From NCBI RefSeq assembly GCF_040958095.1, contig NC_091234.1, forward strand, positions 4,681,707 through 4,745,706: 64,000 nt of DNA, in the 5' to 3' direction. The DNA is from Procambarus clarkii. Taxonomy: Eukaryota; Arthropoda; Malacostraca; Decapoda; Cambaridae. The notes beneath the pieces are model-generated. The model did no database searches, was not told the DNA's origin, and was given only the letters and a program-made list of their open reading frames with translations. This document shows, in pieces, positions 41,854 through 51,735 of this stretch. The translations under genes and the position numbers were made by a program. Within the stretch, counting starts at the first letter, position 1; each line of letters begins with the position of its first letter.

Positions 41854-42948
41854 TGTTACAGCCTGCTTGAGACAGTAACCGGGTTCTTTCTCCGAATGTG
41901 CCTTAGGGCCTCTTTTACTATTCTCCCACCCAAAGTCAATGGTAAGTTCTCAACAATTGGCTATAGCAAGAAATAATGCAAGGAATAAGGGGGTAAACAA
42001 GACGCAATTACACCTTCACCAATATATTATCTATCGAAGTATAACTATACTATGTACACAATGTCGCTTTCACCCAGGACAATCAATATATCAGCAGTGT
42101 TCTACAAATCCCGGTAAAGTGTTCTACAAATCCCGGTAAGTCCACTATCTTCAAGTGTTCGTTGTCCACGCTCAATGGTATTCACACTGATTACCATTGA
42201 GAGATCACCTCTCAATCACTTGATTACCAGCTGCGAGTTCACCTTCCTCAACATGGGCAAGTCCACACGCCATATTGTCACGATGTCCCAATACCCTACA
42301 TCTGCTCTCCAGAAACATAATGACAAAGAGCTTCAGCAACATGCTGACAGGGGTCACAAATAATCACTTCCATGGGTTTCTAACACCCTTGCAGAAGTCT
42401 CTAGCAACACACAAGCAGCACTTTTCATCAGAAGGTCACTACTGTCGTCTTGTAACTCCTCTTGGCTAAATCACGGGTACGTCGGTCCACACGACAGTGC
42501 ATAAGTACAACAGCTAACACACTGCTTACTACCGCTGGCGGCCACTTGTCCTCTCACTGGACCAAGTCAGGAGTTTCGGACTACCCGAGGTGAACTTCTT
42601 TCTGCAGCGAAATAGACTTTCCAAGTCACCTCTGTAGACATAAAAGTCATTAGCCAGACAGAAAGTATACAAAGAGAACATAGTTTGCCAATCTTTCACC
42701 GGGAAACTGAAATGTTTAGATGCACACTCTAGATGGCGTTGGTGTCGTTACTTTACTCACCAGAGGTCATCATCACCGCCCTCGCCTAATAACTGAGGTA
42801 CGAAACAGGAGCTTTTCAAAGATGCCACACCTCCGCCAACAGATGGCCTTGTCTTCGTCTCAATTAATGACTTGTAGTTGGAGTGCAGATCTATAGATGC
42901 GTCGATATCACCACACCTCACTCCATAGAAGGCATTTATATCGTTACA
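41854..42948 (-). repeat. LTR of element 2, 5' copy
   Basis: See the element entry. It carries a 23-24-base tandem duplication (AGTGTTCTACAAATCCCGGT, 42097-42139) absent from the other LTR, and a duplicated TGATTACCA phrase near 42188-42230. Confidence 0.8.
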
Positions 42949-43239
42949 TTTAACAACAACAAGTAATTACTTTAACAATGTCCACCAAGACATACAATCA
43001 CAATTAAATAATTAATTACTCAATTAATTTACATTAATCCTTCTGTTATTCGGACAGACAACACTCAATCAAATAATTTACGTTAATGACATTCTGTCAG
43101 TCAAACAGTCAACAGTTCAAAGATAATTAATTAACAACAATTACGTTAACCACTGCACTGCGATGCCCGACATTACTCATGGCAGGAGTTGCACAGGCCA
43201 CTAAAACCTGATTTTATGATATTGTATCATTTAAGACGC
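42949..43239. other. AT-rich spacer
   Basis: It contains 'CCACCAAGACATACAAT', similar to 37072-37090, and several TTAATTAA-like motifs. No gene. Confidence 0.4.
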
Positions 43240-45110
43240 ACGCTAGGTTGTTGTTGTTGTTGTTGAGTTAGGGGTGACGACGATCGTGGGATCGGATGCT
43301 CCCCGGCGTACCCGTGAAGGGCGAATCGCAAAGCCAGGAAAGGCGAAATGCCAAGCCAAAACGCTAAACAAGAGACGCCAAGCACTAGAAACTAATATGC
43401 CACACGGCAAAGCAACGCACAAAGGGAGAGGCAGAAGCACATAATAGAACAGGGCAAACAAACAGCCAGAAGGGCACACAGCATGTCATAGAGCAAATAC
43501 ACAGGAAATCAGAGCACATACTTGCCCGGGAACTTGGCCCGTGGGAACCGCACATTAAACGCCTCCCAGAACACCCATTGCAAAGGGTCCCGTCCATCCA
43601 CTGGGGACGCCAAAACATCCAGAACCGGGGCAACAAACACCTGCAAACTGGGGACCCAGATGGTAGTACTCAGGGGGCGAGAAGTCGCCACCCGCCCCCA
43701 CAGAACGGGAACTTGCCCACCATGAAAGCACTCCGGTCCGTCAGACAGCAGTAACGCAGCATTCTTCGATCAGTGACCCGGCGGCATCACAGATGCCGGC
43801 AACACGTCCCCCAGGGCCCCAACGCGCACCCGCACCACAGGGGTACCCGCGGCCCCGGGCACACCACCAGATGACAGCAGGGAACCCGGACGGCGCGCAT
43901 CCTTCCGTAACGTCACCACCAGGCCACTCCCAGCCCCAGAGTCCACACCATCCCTGGCAGCGGAAGCCACCACCTCCCACTGTGGAGAGTCCCCCGGCGG
44001 AGAAAGAACCGAAGGCACGTCCGAGACACAGGCACCAGCACCGGCAGGCACATGGACCTCCACCATCACGAACCGCGGAGACATCGACGCATCCGTATCC
44101 ACACTGTCAATACCCGAAGCCCCGCAGTCACTGAAGTCACCAATTCGGCCCAGGAAGAGGACGAACGCCGGGAACGTTTGGGCACCGGCCGGATATCGTC
44201 AGAGCCGGTAAGGGACCCAGAAACACGGGTACCACGAGCCGAAGGAACCGATGCCAGAACGGCAGCAGCCTCTACCACAAGGAAAACTGGGCCACACACA
44301 GCAGGAGTCTCCGCAGCTACCCCAGCACCAAGCACATCCGGGACCCGAGTCACGGACACAGGGCCAGGCGCAGCATCAGAAGACGAGGGAGAAGACAGCG
44401 ACGTCACACAGGGGGCTCCAGGAAGGCCCACGGGAGCAGCTGGAACAGCGACAGGATCAGGCAGACCAACCGACGGTACCTCAAGAACCGGAGGAGGGAC
44501 GGCAACAACCGGAGGAACGGCAGGCGCCGCCGGGGAAGCTGCAGCAGCAAACGGGACGCGCACCACCTCATCAACATCACCTGAAACTACCTCTAGAGGG
44601 AGCGGCGGGAAATCCTCGTCGCGGAACAAGTTGACAGGAGCAGCAGGGGCCTCAGAGCACCCGGCAGCCTGATGCCCCAACAGGTCACACCGGAAACAGG
44701 TACGAGGCTGCCGGGCATAATACACCCAGACATTGTATCCCATAAGCCGGACAGAAGAAGGTATATCCGACCGCAGGCGCATCCCCAACGTGCGAATGTT
44801 TGTATGCCTCCCAGCATACCGCCCGAGGAGAGCGTGTTCACCCGCACGCTGACAACAGTACCAAACCCCCCGAAGTAACGCCGGAGGAGGTCATCAGGGA
44901 ATTCCAGGGGCGCACCATGGATACTGACATAAGTCAGGGCACCATTGCAGTCCGAAATCGCCACAGAGCCGGCATCGTCTGGCAACGGCAACGTACGCTC
45001 CCAATACCGACGGAGGAAGTCCCGGTACTCGTCCTTCCCCACGAACTTAATAACAACCCGATGGGCCGTAACTAGCTCCACACCGTAAACAGCTTCCACT
45101 GGACACGAAG
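43240..45110 (-). mobile_element. I/Jockey-like LINE, ORF1-bearing remnant, minus strand
   Basis: The GC-rich minus-strand block runs from ORF1 (45099-44066) to a 3' end with 'CGATCGTCGTCACCCCTAAC' followed by five AAC units (43258-43245). The AAC-repeat end suggests a real 3' terminus. ORF2 with the RT is absent, so the element is internally deleted. The short frame 43691-43509 ('ATSRPLSTTIWVPSLQVFVA', 'FWEAFNVRFPRAKFPGKYVL') belongs to it but was not recognised. Confidence 0.65.
44066..45099 (-). pseudogene. LINE ORF1 (Gag-like) with zinc knuckle, one frameshift
   Basis: Frame 45099 downward reads 'HRVVIKFVGKDEYRDFLRRY', 'TYVSIHGAPLEFPDDLLRRY' and 'GGFGTVVSVRVNTLSSG', an RRM-like nucleic-acid-binding region. 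Near 44800 the frame shifts and continues as 'LRSDIPSSVRLMGYNVWVYY', then the knuckle CFRCDLLGHQAAGC (CX2CX4HX4C, about 44699-44658), then 'NLFRDEDFPPLP' and an Ala/Pro/Val-rich tail. This order is typical of ORF1 proteins of I/Jockey-type LINEs, which bind the element RNA. The single shift makes this copy a pseudogene. Confidence 0.75.
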
Positions 45111-45649
45111 CATGTCACACATCACCATCTCGATGGTCGGATAACCAGCCTTACAAGTGAACTCCAGGCCCACGGAGTTCACACGCTGAACACGCGGAAG
45201 ATGGCCCCCCATGTCAGAACTGCCACGTCAACGCAGCCAGGCAGGCAACAAAACTCGCGCGGTAGGTTGGGTACGCAATTGACACCTGAGGCCTCCAGTG
45301 AACGACAGTTTTTTCGAAAAATATTCCCTGAATGCCCTAGGGCTGCGGGCTGGATCAATTCTGTGTGAGCATCCACGGGTTACCCACACATCTCTGGCTC
45401 TCAATCCCCTGTCGGACGCAGTGTTGAAAGATCGCCCTCTTATGGTGAAATTCAGACCTTATTGTTTGAGAAGATAAGTATATATTGATAATGATGAAGT
45501 AAGGCACAATAAAGACCTAACAGAAGAGTCGGATTCAAGTGATGCAGCACGGATGAGGACAATACAGCGAGCGTATGCATAGAAGCTAAGCACTCGCTAG
45601 GCTTTCTGCGACCTCCCAAGTCAATATTATCACCACCCATGTCATCTCC
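45111..45649. other. Spacer between LINE and piggyBac remnants
   Basis: No coding content was identified. Sequence near 45380-45450 is unique. Confidence 0.4.
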
Positions 45650-46240
45650 AATTTTTGAATAAAGTGATACTCTAGATGAATTGTTTTCTGGGTTTAGTGC
45701 TGATGCTTCTGATACAAGTAGCATAGATAAACAGAGTGTTAGCGGCTTCCATGGTGGTGTTACTATGCCAGTGGTGGTGGTGCCAGTACAAGGAGCCCGG
45801 GTGAATTCGTTAGGGAGGACTTTGAGAGTTTTGTACCGCACAAACCACAATTTGATGATTATGATGTTGGTGTTGCACCCACTTTCTCATATACAGGTGC
45901 CGATATGAAATGTGTGATACCAGAACAGAATTTTGCCATTGATCTTTTCCTAGATCTTTTGACGACTATCTAACACATTGATCTTTTCCTAGATATTTCC
46001 AATCCTACCTTACACATGGATTTTGTCCAAGATCTTTTCAATCCGACCATGCACTTCACAAGCTTGGCTACATACCACCTACAGGAACTAAAGCCAAGGG
46101 TGTACGTAAGTGCATTATTTGCAAGCACAAAGAACGAAAAACCAGGAAGCGAGAATCTGTGCATCGAGTACAAAGTTGCGCTCTGTCTCATGGACTGCTT
46201 CTTTGAATATCACTCACTTCCGAAGTACTGTTTAATACAG
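45650..46240 (+). pseudogene. piggyBac-like transposase remnant, N- and C-termini only
   Basis: A + frame from about 45800 to 45972 reads 'REDFESFVPHKPQFDDYDVG' and 'CVIPEQNFAIDLFLDLLTTI' then stops. This resembles the region just before the catalytic core of piggyBac transposases. Shortly after, 'HIPPTGTKAKGVRKCIICKH' (frame broken) and 'YKVALCLMDCFFEYHSLPKY' (46160-46220) match the Cys-rich C-terminal finger (CxxC...C...LCxxPCFxxYH). The DDD catalytic core between them is missing. It is inactive, possibly an internally deleted non-autonomous copy. The terminal TTAA sites were not identified. Confidence 0.6.
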
Positions 46241-46242
46241 TG

Positions 46243-46420
46243 TGTGAGACTGTGTAAATAGTGTGTGAAAGTGTACATATTGTAAATAGTATGTGAAAGT
46301 GTACATATTGTAAATAGTGTGTGAAAGTGTCATTATTGTAAATAGTGTGTGAAGTGTACATACTGTAAAGAGTGTGAGAAATTGTACATATTGTTAATAA
46401 ATTGAATATTGAACAAGTAA
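46243..46420. repeat. About 28-30-bp tandem repeat rich in TGTANATA motifs
   Basis: About five units of TGTAAATAGTGTGTGAAAG plus TGTACATAT. Both TGTAAATA and TGTACATA match the Pumilio-type element UGUANAUA if transcribed on +. A TAATAAATT (polyadenylation-like) follows at 46395. It directly follows the piggyBac remnant. Confidence 0.8.
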
Positions 46421-46559
46421 TATTATGACAATAAAAAAATGTTGTGGACACATTACTGACACATCATCACAGTTTCCTGGAACATTAGGAAAGTTCTTCT
46501 GTATAAATATTGTAAAGGATACAAATGTGCATCAGATACGATTAAAAAAAGCTAATTAG

Positions 46560-46873
46560 AAAGCATTTAAAATGCATTGAAAAAATAGATTAAAATATAT
46601 TTTCATACATATCTATATCAGATATTGTATATCTCTATAAAATCTATTATCGCTCTTTCAAATAAGCGTTTCTCTTTGATATTTGAGCAGTTATACAATT
46701 ATTATCTTTTTAAAATCCTTTCTGTGATTAAAATCCCAACAATAGTTAATAATGACATTATTCTTATATCATTTTGTTTCTGCTTTTTGTGTTCAAGAAC
46801 TCTTTTCAATAAACCACGACCAGTTTCTCCAACATATGATAAAGTGCAATCACTACAATTTATTACACAAACG
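46560..46873 (-). mobile_element. Penelope-like element 2, GIY-YIG fragment, minus strand
   Basis: The minus frame 46935-46702 includes 'VCVINCSDCTLSYVGETGRG' and 'LLKRVLEHKKQKQND', a GIY-YIG domain with YVGETG and the R...EH residues. The downstream text (to about 46560) matches 56150-56330. It belongs to a different family from the element at 22554. The boundary with the + strand LINE fragment lies near 46873. Confidence 0.75.
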
Positions 46874-46879
46874 GTTGTG

Positions 46880-47410
46880 CATGCTGGGTTTGCGTGCCTC
46901 TGATGCGTGTGTGCACTGTGGTCTACCTGAGACACAGTTGCATGTCTTTTATTTTTGCGGACGGTTGCGGGGTTTGCTTGATTGGTTTCGGGACGTGTTG
47001 GTTGGGGTTTGTGGACCTGGGTGTTGGGGTGACCTTTTATTTATTTATTTATTTATTTATGCATATACAAGAATGTACATAAGGAATGTGAGGATACAAT
47101 TATGGTAATTACAGTCTTGTAAAGCCACTGTAATTACCATAATTGTATCCTCACATTCCATTTTTGAGGTTTTTGTTTTTGTCCTTTCCGCGGAGGTCGC
47201 GCCGTGTTCGAAATACGCTATGTCTTCTTTGATGCTGACTTTGTGTACTGTGTGTGGGTGGGTCGGAGGGAAGGTTATGGGGTTGCTAGGCTTTTAGGGT
47301 TTTTGAGGGGTCGTTTGCGGTTCACGTGGTGGTGGGTGCAGCGTGCGTTTCCGAGCGAGTTTCGTGGTTGGTTCACGGGTGGGTATGTGCGTGGGGTTGC
47401 TTTTGGGTGA
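46880..47410 (+). pseudogene. LINE ORF2 C-terminus, interrupted by a hairpin insertion
   Basis: Coding text at 46880-47030 carries the Cys/His finger. The frame is broken by a TTTA microsatellite plus the 47083-47159 hairpin and resumes about 47190-47408 in a different frame. The finger is thought to aid RNA or DNA recognition in this class (inference). The RT and endonuclease are absent, so this is a 5'-truncated insertion. Confidence 0.65.
47083..47159. repeat. Perfect 31-bp inverted repeat (hairpin) next to a TTTA repeat
   Basis: The arms 47083-47113 and 47129-47159 are exact reverse complements, starting GGAATGTGAGGATACAATTA. The loop is 15 bases. It is preceded by (TTTA)n at 47035-47060 and inserted in LINE coding text. 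Confidence 0.95.
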
Positions 47411-48093
47411 GTGGTCTTCTGTTTTCATCCTAGATCCCCGGCCCTCCGGTGGGCCTCCTCGAGGGGGGGGGGTTGTGCTGGGTGTGTGTGTGGTTGCTCC
47501 TGTGGTTGTGCGTTCGGTTTGGTGTGTGGGGTTGTGTGTGAGTGTAGGTTTGCTTCTGTGTTGGCTCAAGCGTGGGCCGTTGCTTGTGCCATGTGTGGGT
47601 TGAATGCGGCTGTTTTGTTACTCATTTTGTTGGTTTGATTGCTGTTTTTCCTGGAAGTGTGTTTGTTTAGGGTACGTGTATCTCGGTGTTTCATTGTTCG
47701 CCCCGGATTCTTTCTTGGGGTTGTCATATAGTAGTGCCTGGGCCTTGGCCATGATTTGTTTTTATGTTACTTATATGATTTGTGTTCGATGTGCTTATGC
47801 TTTGTGTTATTTATGTACTTGTGTGCATTTTGTATATGTGTGTGTGTCTGGTTTATTCTGTGTATGTTTGTTGTGTCTTTCCATGTCCGTATGCGTCCGT
47901 TTGTTGTATGTCCATTATTATGTTTAATTTTGTATTCGGACTTATGTCCCTGGAGTTTCTGGGGTCTTGTTATGCAATGTTCTCTTTTATGCCTGTTTCT
48001 GCTTATGTTTTTGTTGTTATGTTCTTGTTCTTAGGTTCATGTCATGTATATTGTGCTATACTTTGTATATTTCTTTTATCAAAATAAAAAAAA

Positions 48094-48965
48094 AAATTAT
48101 TACACAAACACCATTACCTACATCGTTTTTATTATTATTATTACCATTATCAATACTACCGATATGTAATGATAATGTCTTCTCACAGACATAATAACAT
48201 AGGATAAGTCACAGGTTGTTCAGTTTGGAGTGTGAGCACGAGACGAATATACTCCTCCACAATTTGAGGCCAGTCTGGGTAGTTCCTCAGTGAGTGGCCT
48301 GACAGTGTGATGTCAGAGGAAGTTGCAATACGACAGGGTGTTTGGCTGCCTACTTGTTGTTTTATTTATTTATTTTACCCACATGATGGCGACGTGGAGA
48401 GGTGCATGGTTTCCATTAATGGATCATGTATTCCTACGTGTTGATTATTAATGATTATATCTTCAGCTATTCAGTGAGTTTTTCTTTTAATGAGTTTCAA
48501 GCATAAAGTTAGTTATTTGGAGAAATTGGTAATTTGCAGTAAATACTTGTTGCTTGACTAAAAAGTACATGTTCTGTTTCACTGAGAAAGAGGGTGGTCC
48601 TTTATTTACTCTACTGATGCCTATTTATTCATCGTTCCTCTAGACATGAACCATATCTTAGTTAGTATCACAATAATAATGTATATCTTGATTCAACCTA
48701 GTAAGCAATTGAAAGGCAAACAGTACTCTTTAGCCTATTACATATAATGCTTCACAGACGATGTTTACCCTATCAGAGAAGTCACAGGCAGCCAAAGCAC
48801 TTACTCATGTCAGTAAACCTGATTAAGTTTTCCAGAGAAGGCAGTATTGAAGAGTGCTGCAACCTCTGCTTAGTTTGTGCACTATTTATGTTATGCAAAC
48901 TTGGAATATTGGACTAGGAGTCATAGTAAATGAGCTTGGCTAATTTAATGACTGCAATATTGAAG
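48094..48965. other. Intron sequence before exon 3
   Basis: Sequence at 48110-48180 ('TATTATTATTACCATTAT', 'CTACCGATATGTAATG') resembles 56865-56930, a dispersed repeat. The remainder is AT-rich and unrecognised. Confidence 0.5.
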
Positions 48966-49139
48966 GTTTCAGTGTGAGCGTGTGAGGGATGGCGGGTGGG
49001 GGTCGCAAGTGCAGGGTGAATGGGGCGGCATGGTGGGGGAGCTGGTGCGTGGCGAGGCAGACATCGCCGTCGCCGCCCTCGACATCACTCACAAGCGCAG
49101 CACCGCTGTCGACTTCCTTCTTGGTTTTCTCTACTCTAA
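48966..49139 (+). CDS. Ionotropic receptor gene, exon 3 in this window (S1 core)
   Basis: The translation reads 'FQCERVRDGGWGSQVQGEW' then 'GGMVGELVRGEADIAVAALD', 'ITHKRSTAVDFLLGFLYS'. 'GxWxGMVGELxxGxADIAVA' is the S1 signature of ionotropic receptors. The Arg in 'ITHKR' aligns with the glutamate-carboxylate-binding Arg of GluA2; the Pro and Thr binding positions are Ala and Asp here. An acceptor at AAG|G (48965) gives phase 2 in and the correct spacing. Alternatives are 48987 (also in phase) and 48973 (a better CAG but wrong phase unless an exon is missing). The donor is AA|GTACGC after 49139, phase 2. Joined to exon 4 it gives 'YSKYQLVM'. Confidence 0.85.
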
Positions 49140-49386
49140 GTACGCTTGCGGTTACATTTATTTGCTATTAAGCATTATAAATTTGATCCGAGCTTGGATT
49201 GAACTTGTTGTTGGTTAAATATTTCAGGCCTATTTTTCCAGAAAGAAGTGGCAAATCACCCATTCCATAATGATCACTACTTATATTAAGTTTGAAGTAA
49301 TTCTAATTCACAGCAATATGTTTGCAACAGTTAGACATTGGCTTACAATTAATAGACCAATGAGCAATTATATGTGTGAACGATGT

Positions 49387-50494
49387 TGTTACGGCCACTA
49401 TGGACCAGTAACCGGGTCTCTGATGGATGAACCTCGTTTATAGTCCCCGACCCCAAGTTGGTAGTACACTTTCAAGAAATGGTTGTATAGTGCAATAGAA
49501 TAAGGGGAAATTGAAAATACACACAGTTCCCTTCACCAATATATTTATAGTTGCACCGTTAAATATCTTAAATAAAACTGACTATTACCACAATTATTTA
49601 CAATAGTGTCACGTTCACACAGGACACCAAAAGTGCACACATGCAGTGTTCACCAACCCCAGAGTTTTCACCATTCAGTACCTTGTCCACTCGTATTGGA
49701 AAACACTGGCGCGTTCACCTTTTATGTGGGCCAGCCCACCGACACAGTATCACAAGGTGCCTATACCCAACTATCACCAGCCACTCCCTGGCAGAGGATT
49801 TCTGTCACACGCTGATCGGGGTCAAAACAACCAGATACAGGGTAGCTAACCCCTGGCAGAAGCCTCTAGCGACCGGCTAGCAGCACTTCACAACATGCAC
49901 CTCACTGTTGTCTGTTACTCTCCTAAGCCAATCCCGGGGTATGCCGATCTCTTCCAACACTGTGTAAATCAGCATCTAACACACTGCTCAGATCGGCGGA
50001 GGCTTACTTAGTCTTCTTCCAGAACCAAACTGAGAGTACGTGGACTGCCCAAGGTAACCTGCCTTTCTCAGTACGACTGCTTCCACACGTCACCTCTGTG
50101 GACATAAAACGTCATCATTTACATGGATGGTACCATGAGGTAACACTCATTTACCTGGGAGTTGACATTATGCTCCGTAGCACAATCTAGGTGGCGCTGA
50201 TCTTGATACGTCCACCACCAAAGGTCATCCACAACGACCTCTTTGTCTGACCAAGGCAGGAAATAGGAGCCATTGTCACTGCTACGCCACCACCAATTGA
50301 TGGCATTGTCCACGTAGTGTCCAATATCAGAGGGTTGGAGTGCAGGCCCATAGGTGGCGCTGGAATTGCCACTCTACAATCCGACGAAGGAGACGAGACC
50401 CTTAACAGATGTGAACCCTTTACCCTTACGAAGTGTGGATTCACTAGAAAAGACTAGTGTTGCTAGTCGATGCTACAGCTCTCAAGAGCTCTGA
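49387..50494 (-). mobile_element. Solo LTR related to LTR element 2
   Basis: It begins TGTTACGGCC and shares ordered phrases with the LTRs at 37089 and 41854: 'CAGTAACCGGGT', 'TTCACCAATATATTTATAG', 'GCAGAAGCCTCTAGCGACC', 'CACCTCTGTGGACATAAAA', 'TGCAGGCCCATAGGTGGCG'. Divergence is high, so it is a sister family or subfamily. The right end is approximate. No internal coding region accompanies it. Confidence 0.7.
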
Positions 50495-51029
50495 AAGTTA
50501 CCTCGGCGACAAAGACATGTGCTTGTGTGCAAAAAAAGTTCATATAAGCATAAGTCGCTGCACAATTTGGCAGGCAATTTAGAACACTGCTTTTCAAGGT
50601 GTTAATTATAATAAATTTACGTTAACATGCTAACCATAAGGAACGAACAATTGTTTCAGCCATTTGTGTAACCAATTCATAATTTTAAAACACATCGAAA
50701 AATAATAATTTTGTGAGTCTCTTTCTTCAAAGGAAGAGCTAAAAATATGAAAAAAAAGATTTAAAGCAAATTTGATATGTTTTCTTGGCTATATACCATA
50801 AATTAATAATAAAAACCAGATATTTATATAGCAGATACTTAAATTTAGAGAGAAACATTTCCGAAAATTTATTATCTTTTTTATTGGGCTCTTGAGAGTG
50901 TAGATAAATGGTTCAATTACAAAAAAAAATGATTGAAAAATGTCTGAAACAATTTTATAACTTATATATTAATGTAAATTATAATACCAATAATGTTATA
51001 ATTCTTCAAATTAGTTCATTTTTATGCAG
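50495..51029. other. AT-rich intron sequence
   Basis: No features recognised. Confidence 0.5.
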
Positions 51030-51385
51030 ACCATGAGCTACAATAACGTGGCTGAACATATGATAACGAAACTACACATCAGAAAGTGAAGAAACTGCAA
51101 CGTTTCGATCCGTCCTGGACCTCGAATTGATAATGGTCCAGGATGAACCAAAACTTTGTTGTTTCTTCCCTTTTTAACGTTTGCTTCATCAGTTACTTTT
51201 TATGTATGCAGACGAGGAGTCACAATAACGTTGCTGAAATATTTTTACTAAACCACACACTAGAAAGTGAAACGACAACGACGTTTCGGTCCGTCCTGGA
51301 CCAATCGACTTGAGAATGGTCCAGGACGGACCGAAACGTCGTCGTCCCTTCATTTTCTAGTGTGTGGTTTGGTCAACACATTTTA
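51030..51385. repeat. Two successive inverted pairs of the Penelope terminal segment
   Basis: Reverse-oriented tail text (51195-51302: 'GCAGACGAGGAGTCACAATA', 'ACACACTAGAAAGTGAAACG', 'GACGTTTCGGTCCGTCC') meets forward text (51304-51380: 'CGACTTGAGAATGGTCC', 'GACGGACCGAAACGTCGTCG', 'TAGTGTGTGGTTTGGTCAAC'). The junction is nearly symmetrical. A more diverged pair of the same kind occupies 51030-51190. Arms of about 75-80 bases could form a long hairpin. Confidence 0.85.
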
Positions 51386-51735
51386 TGTATAATAACGAAT
51401 GTAATCATCTTATTAGGTAATAAGAGAATGATATCAAAGCTCGGTAATAAATGGAGATTTATAAACTGAACCTAATTTCCATGTATCTCCATTGTAAAAC
51501 CTCAACTGACAAAAGCCATATGCTCCTGTGTAGGTAAAACCTCATAAATCATTAAACGAAAGCTGCCCTTCATTTGGATTATAATATCTTTCTGTAGAAA
51601 GTTTCCTTCTTTATCTCATAAAGACCATTATGTGTAAATAAATAAAAACAATATTATCACTAAAGTTATATAACCGACGGCAATAAAATTCTAAAGTTTT
51701 TCACATGCAGTCTTTTATTAGTGTTTTGCTGTTAG
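51386..51735. other. Intron sequence before exon 4
   Basis: AT-rich. It ends in a T-rich stretch and TTAG at 51732-51735, used as the acceptor. Confidence 0.5.

Larger units (their letters stand above)
37089..42948 (-). mobile_element. LTR retrotransposon 2, minus strand, old and degraded
   Basis: Related terminal segments lie at 37089-38371 and 41854-42948. They share 'AGTAACCGGGTTCTTTCT', 'ACCAATATATTATCTAT' and 'CACGATGTCCCAATACC', and end in TGTTACA/TATTACA and TGTAACA/CGTTACA. Between them, on the minus strand, are Gag, a knuckle remnant, a protease remnant and an integrase tail in the correct order. The RT is missing and the whole is frame-broken. The many differences between the LTRs, plus a MITE inserted in one, indicate great age. 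It belongs to the Gypsy type on Gag, protease and integrase style. Confidence 0.8.
46874..48093 (+). mobile_element. I/Jockey-like LINE 3' end with poly(A)
   Basis: It starts inside ORF2, downstream of the RT. 'GLRASDACVHCGLPETQLHV' followed by FYFC forms the C-terminal CX2CX7HX4C finger typical of I/Jockey LINEs. After an inserted hairpin (47035-47160) the frame resumes with 'VFFDADFVYCVWVGRREGYG' and 'VARLLGFLRGRLRFTWWWVQ' to the stop at 47408. A GT-rich 3' UTR runs to AATAAAAAAAAAAA at 48082-48095. It may be the same family as the ORF1 remnant at 43240-45110, but in opposite orientation. Confidence 0.7.

Noticed and set aside
43770-44672. + strand ORFs of 113-206 aa in the GC-rich block
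   Set aside because: They are shadows of the minus-strand LINE ORF1, which carries the zinc knuckle and RRM-like text.
47411-48194. Cys/Phe/Leu-rich + strand ORFs after the LINE stop codon
   Set aside because: They lie in the GT-rich 3' UTR of the LINE, before its poly(A) tail, and no domain is present.
48989-49171. Alternative-frame ORF over IR exon 3
   Set aside because: It is Ser/Thr-rich and lacks the S1 signature found in the adopted frame.
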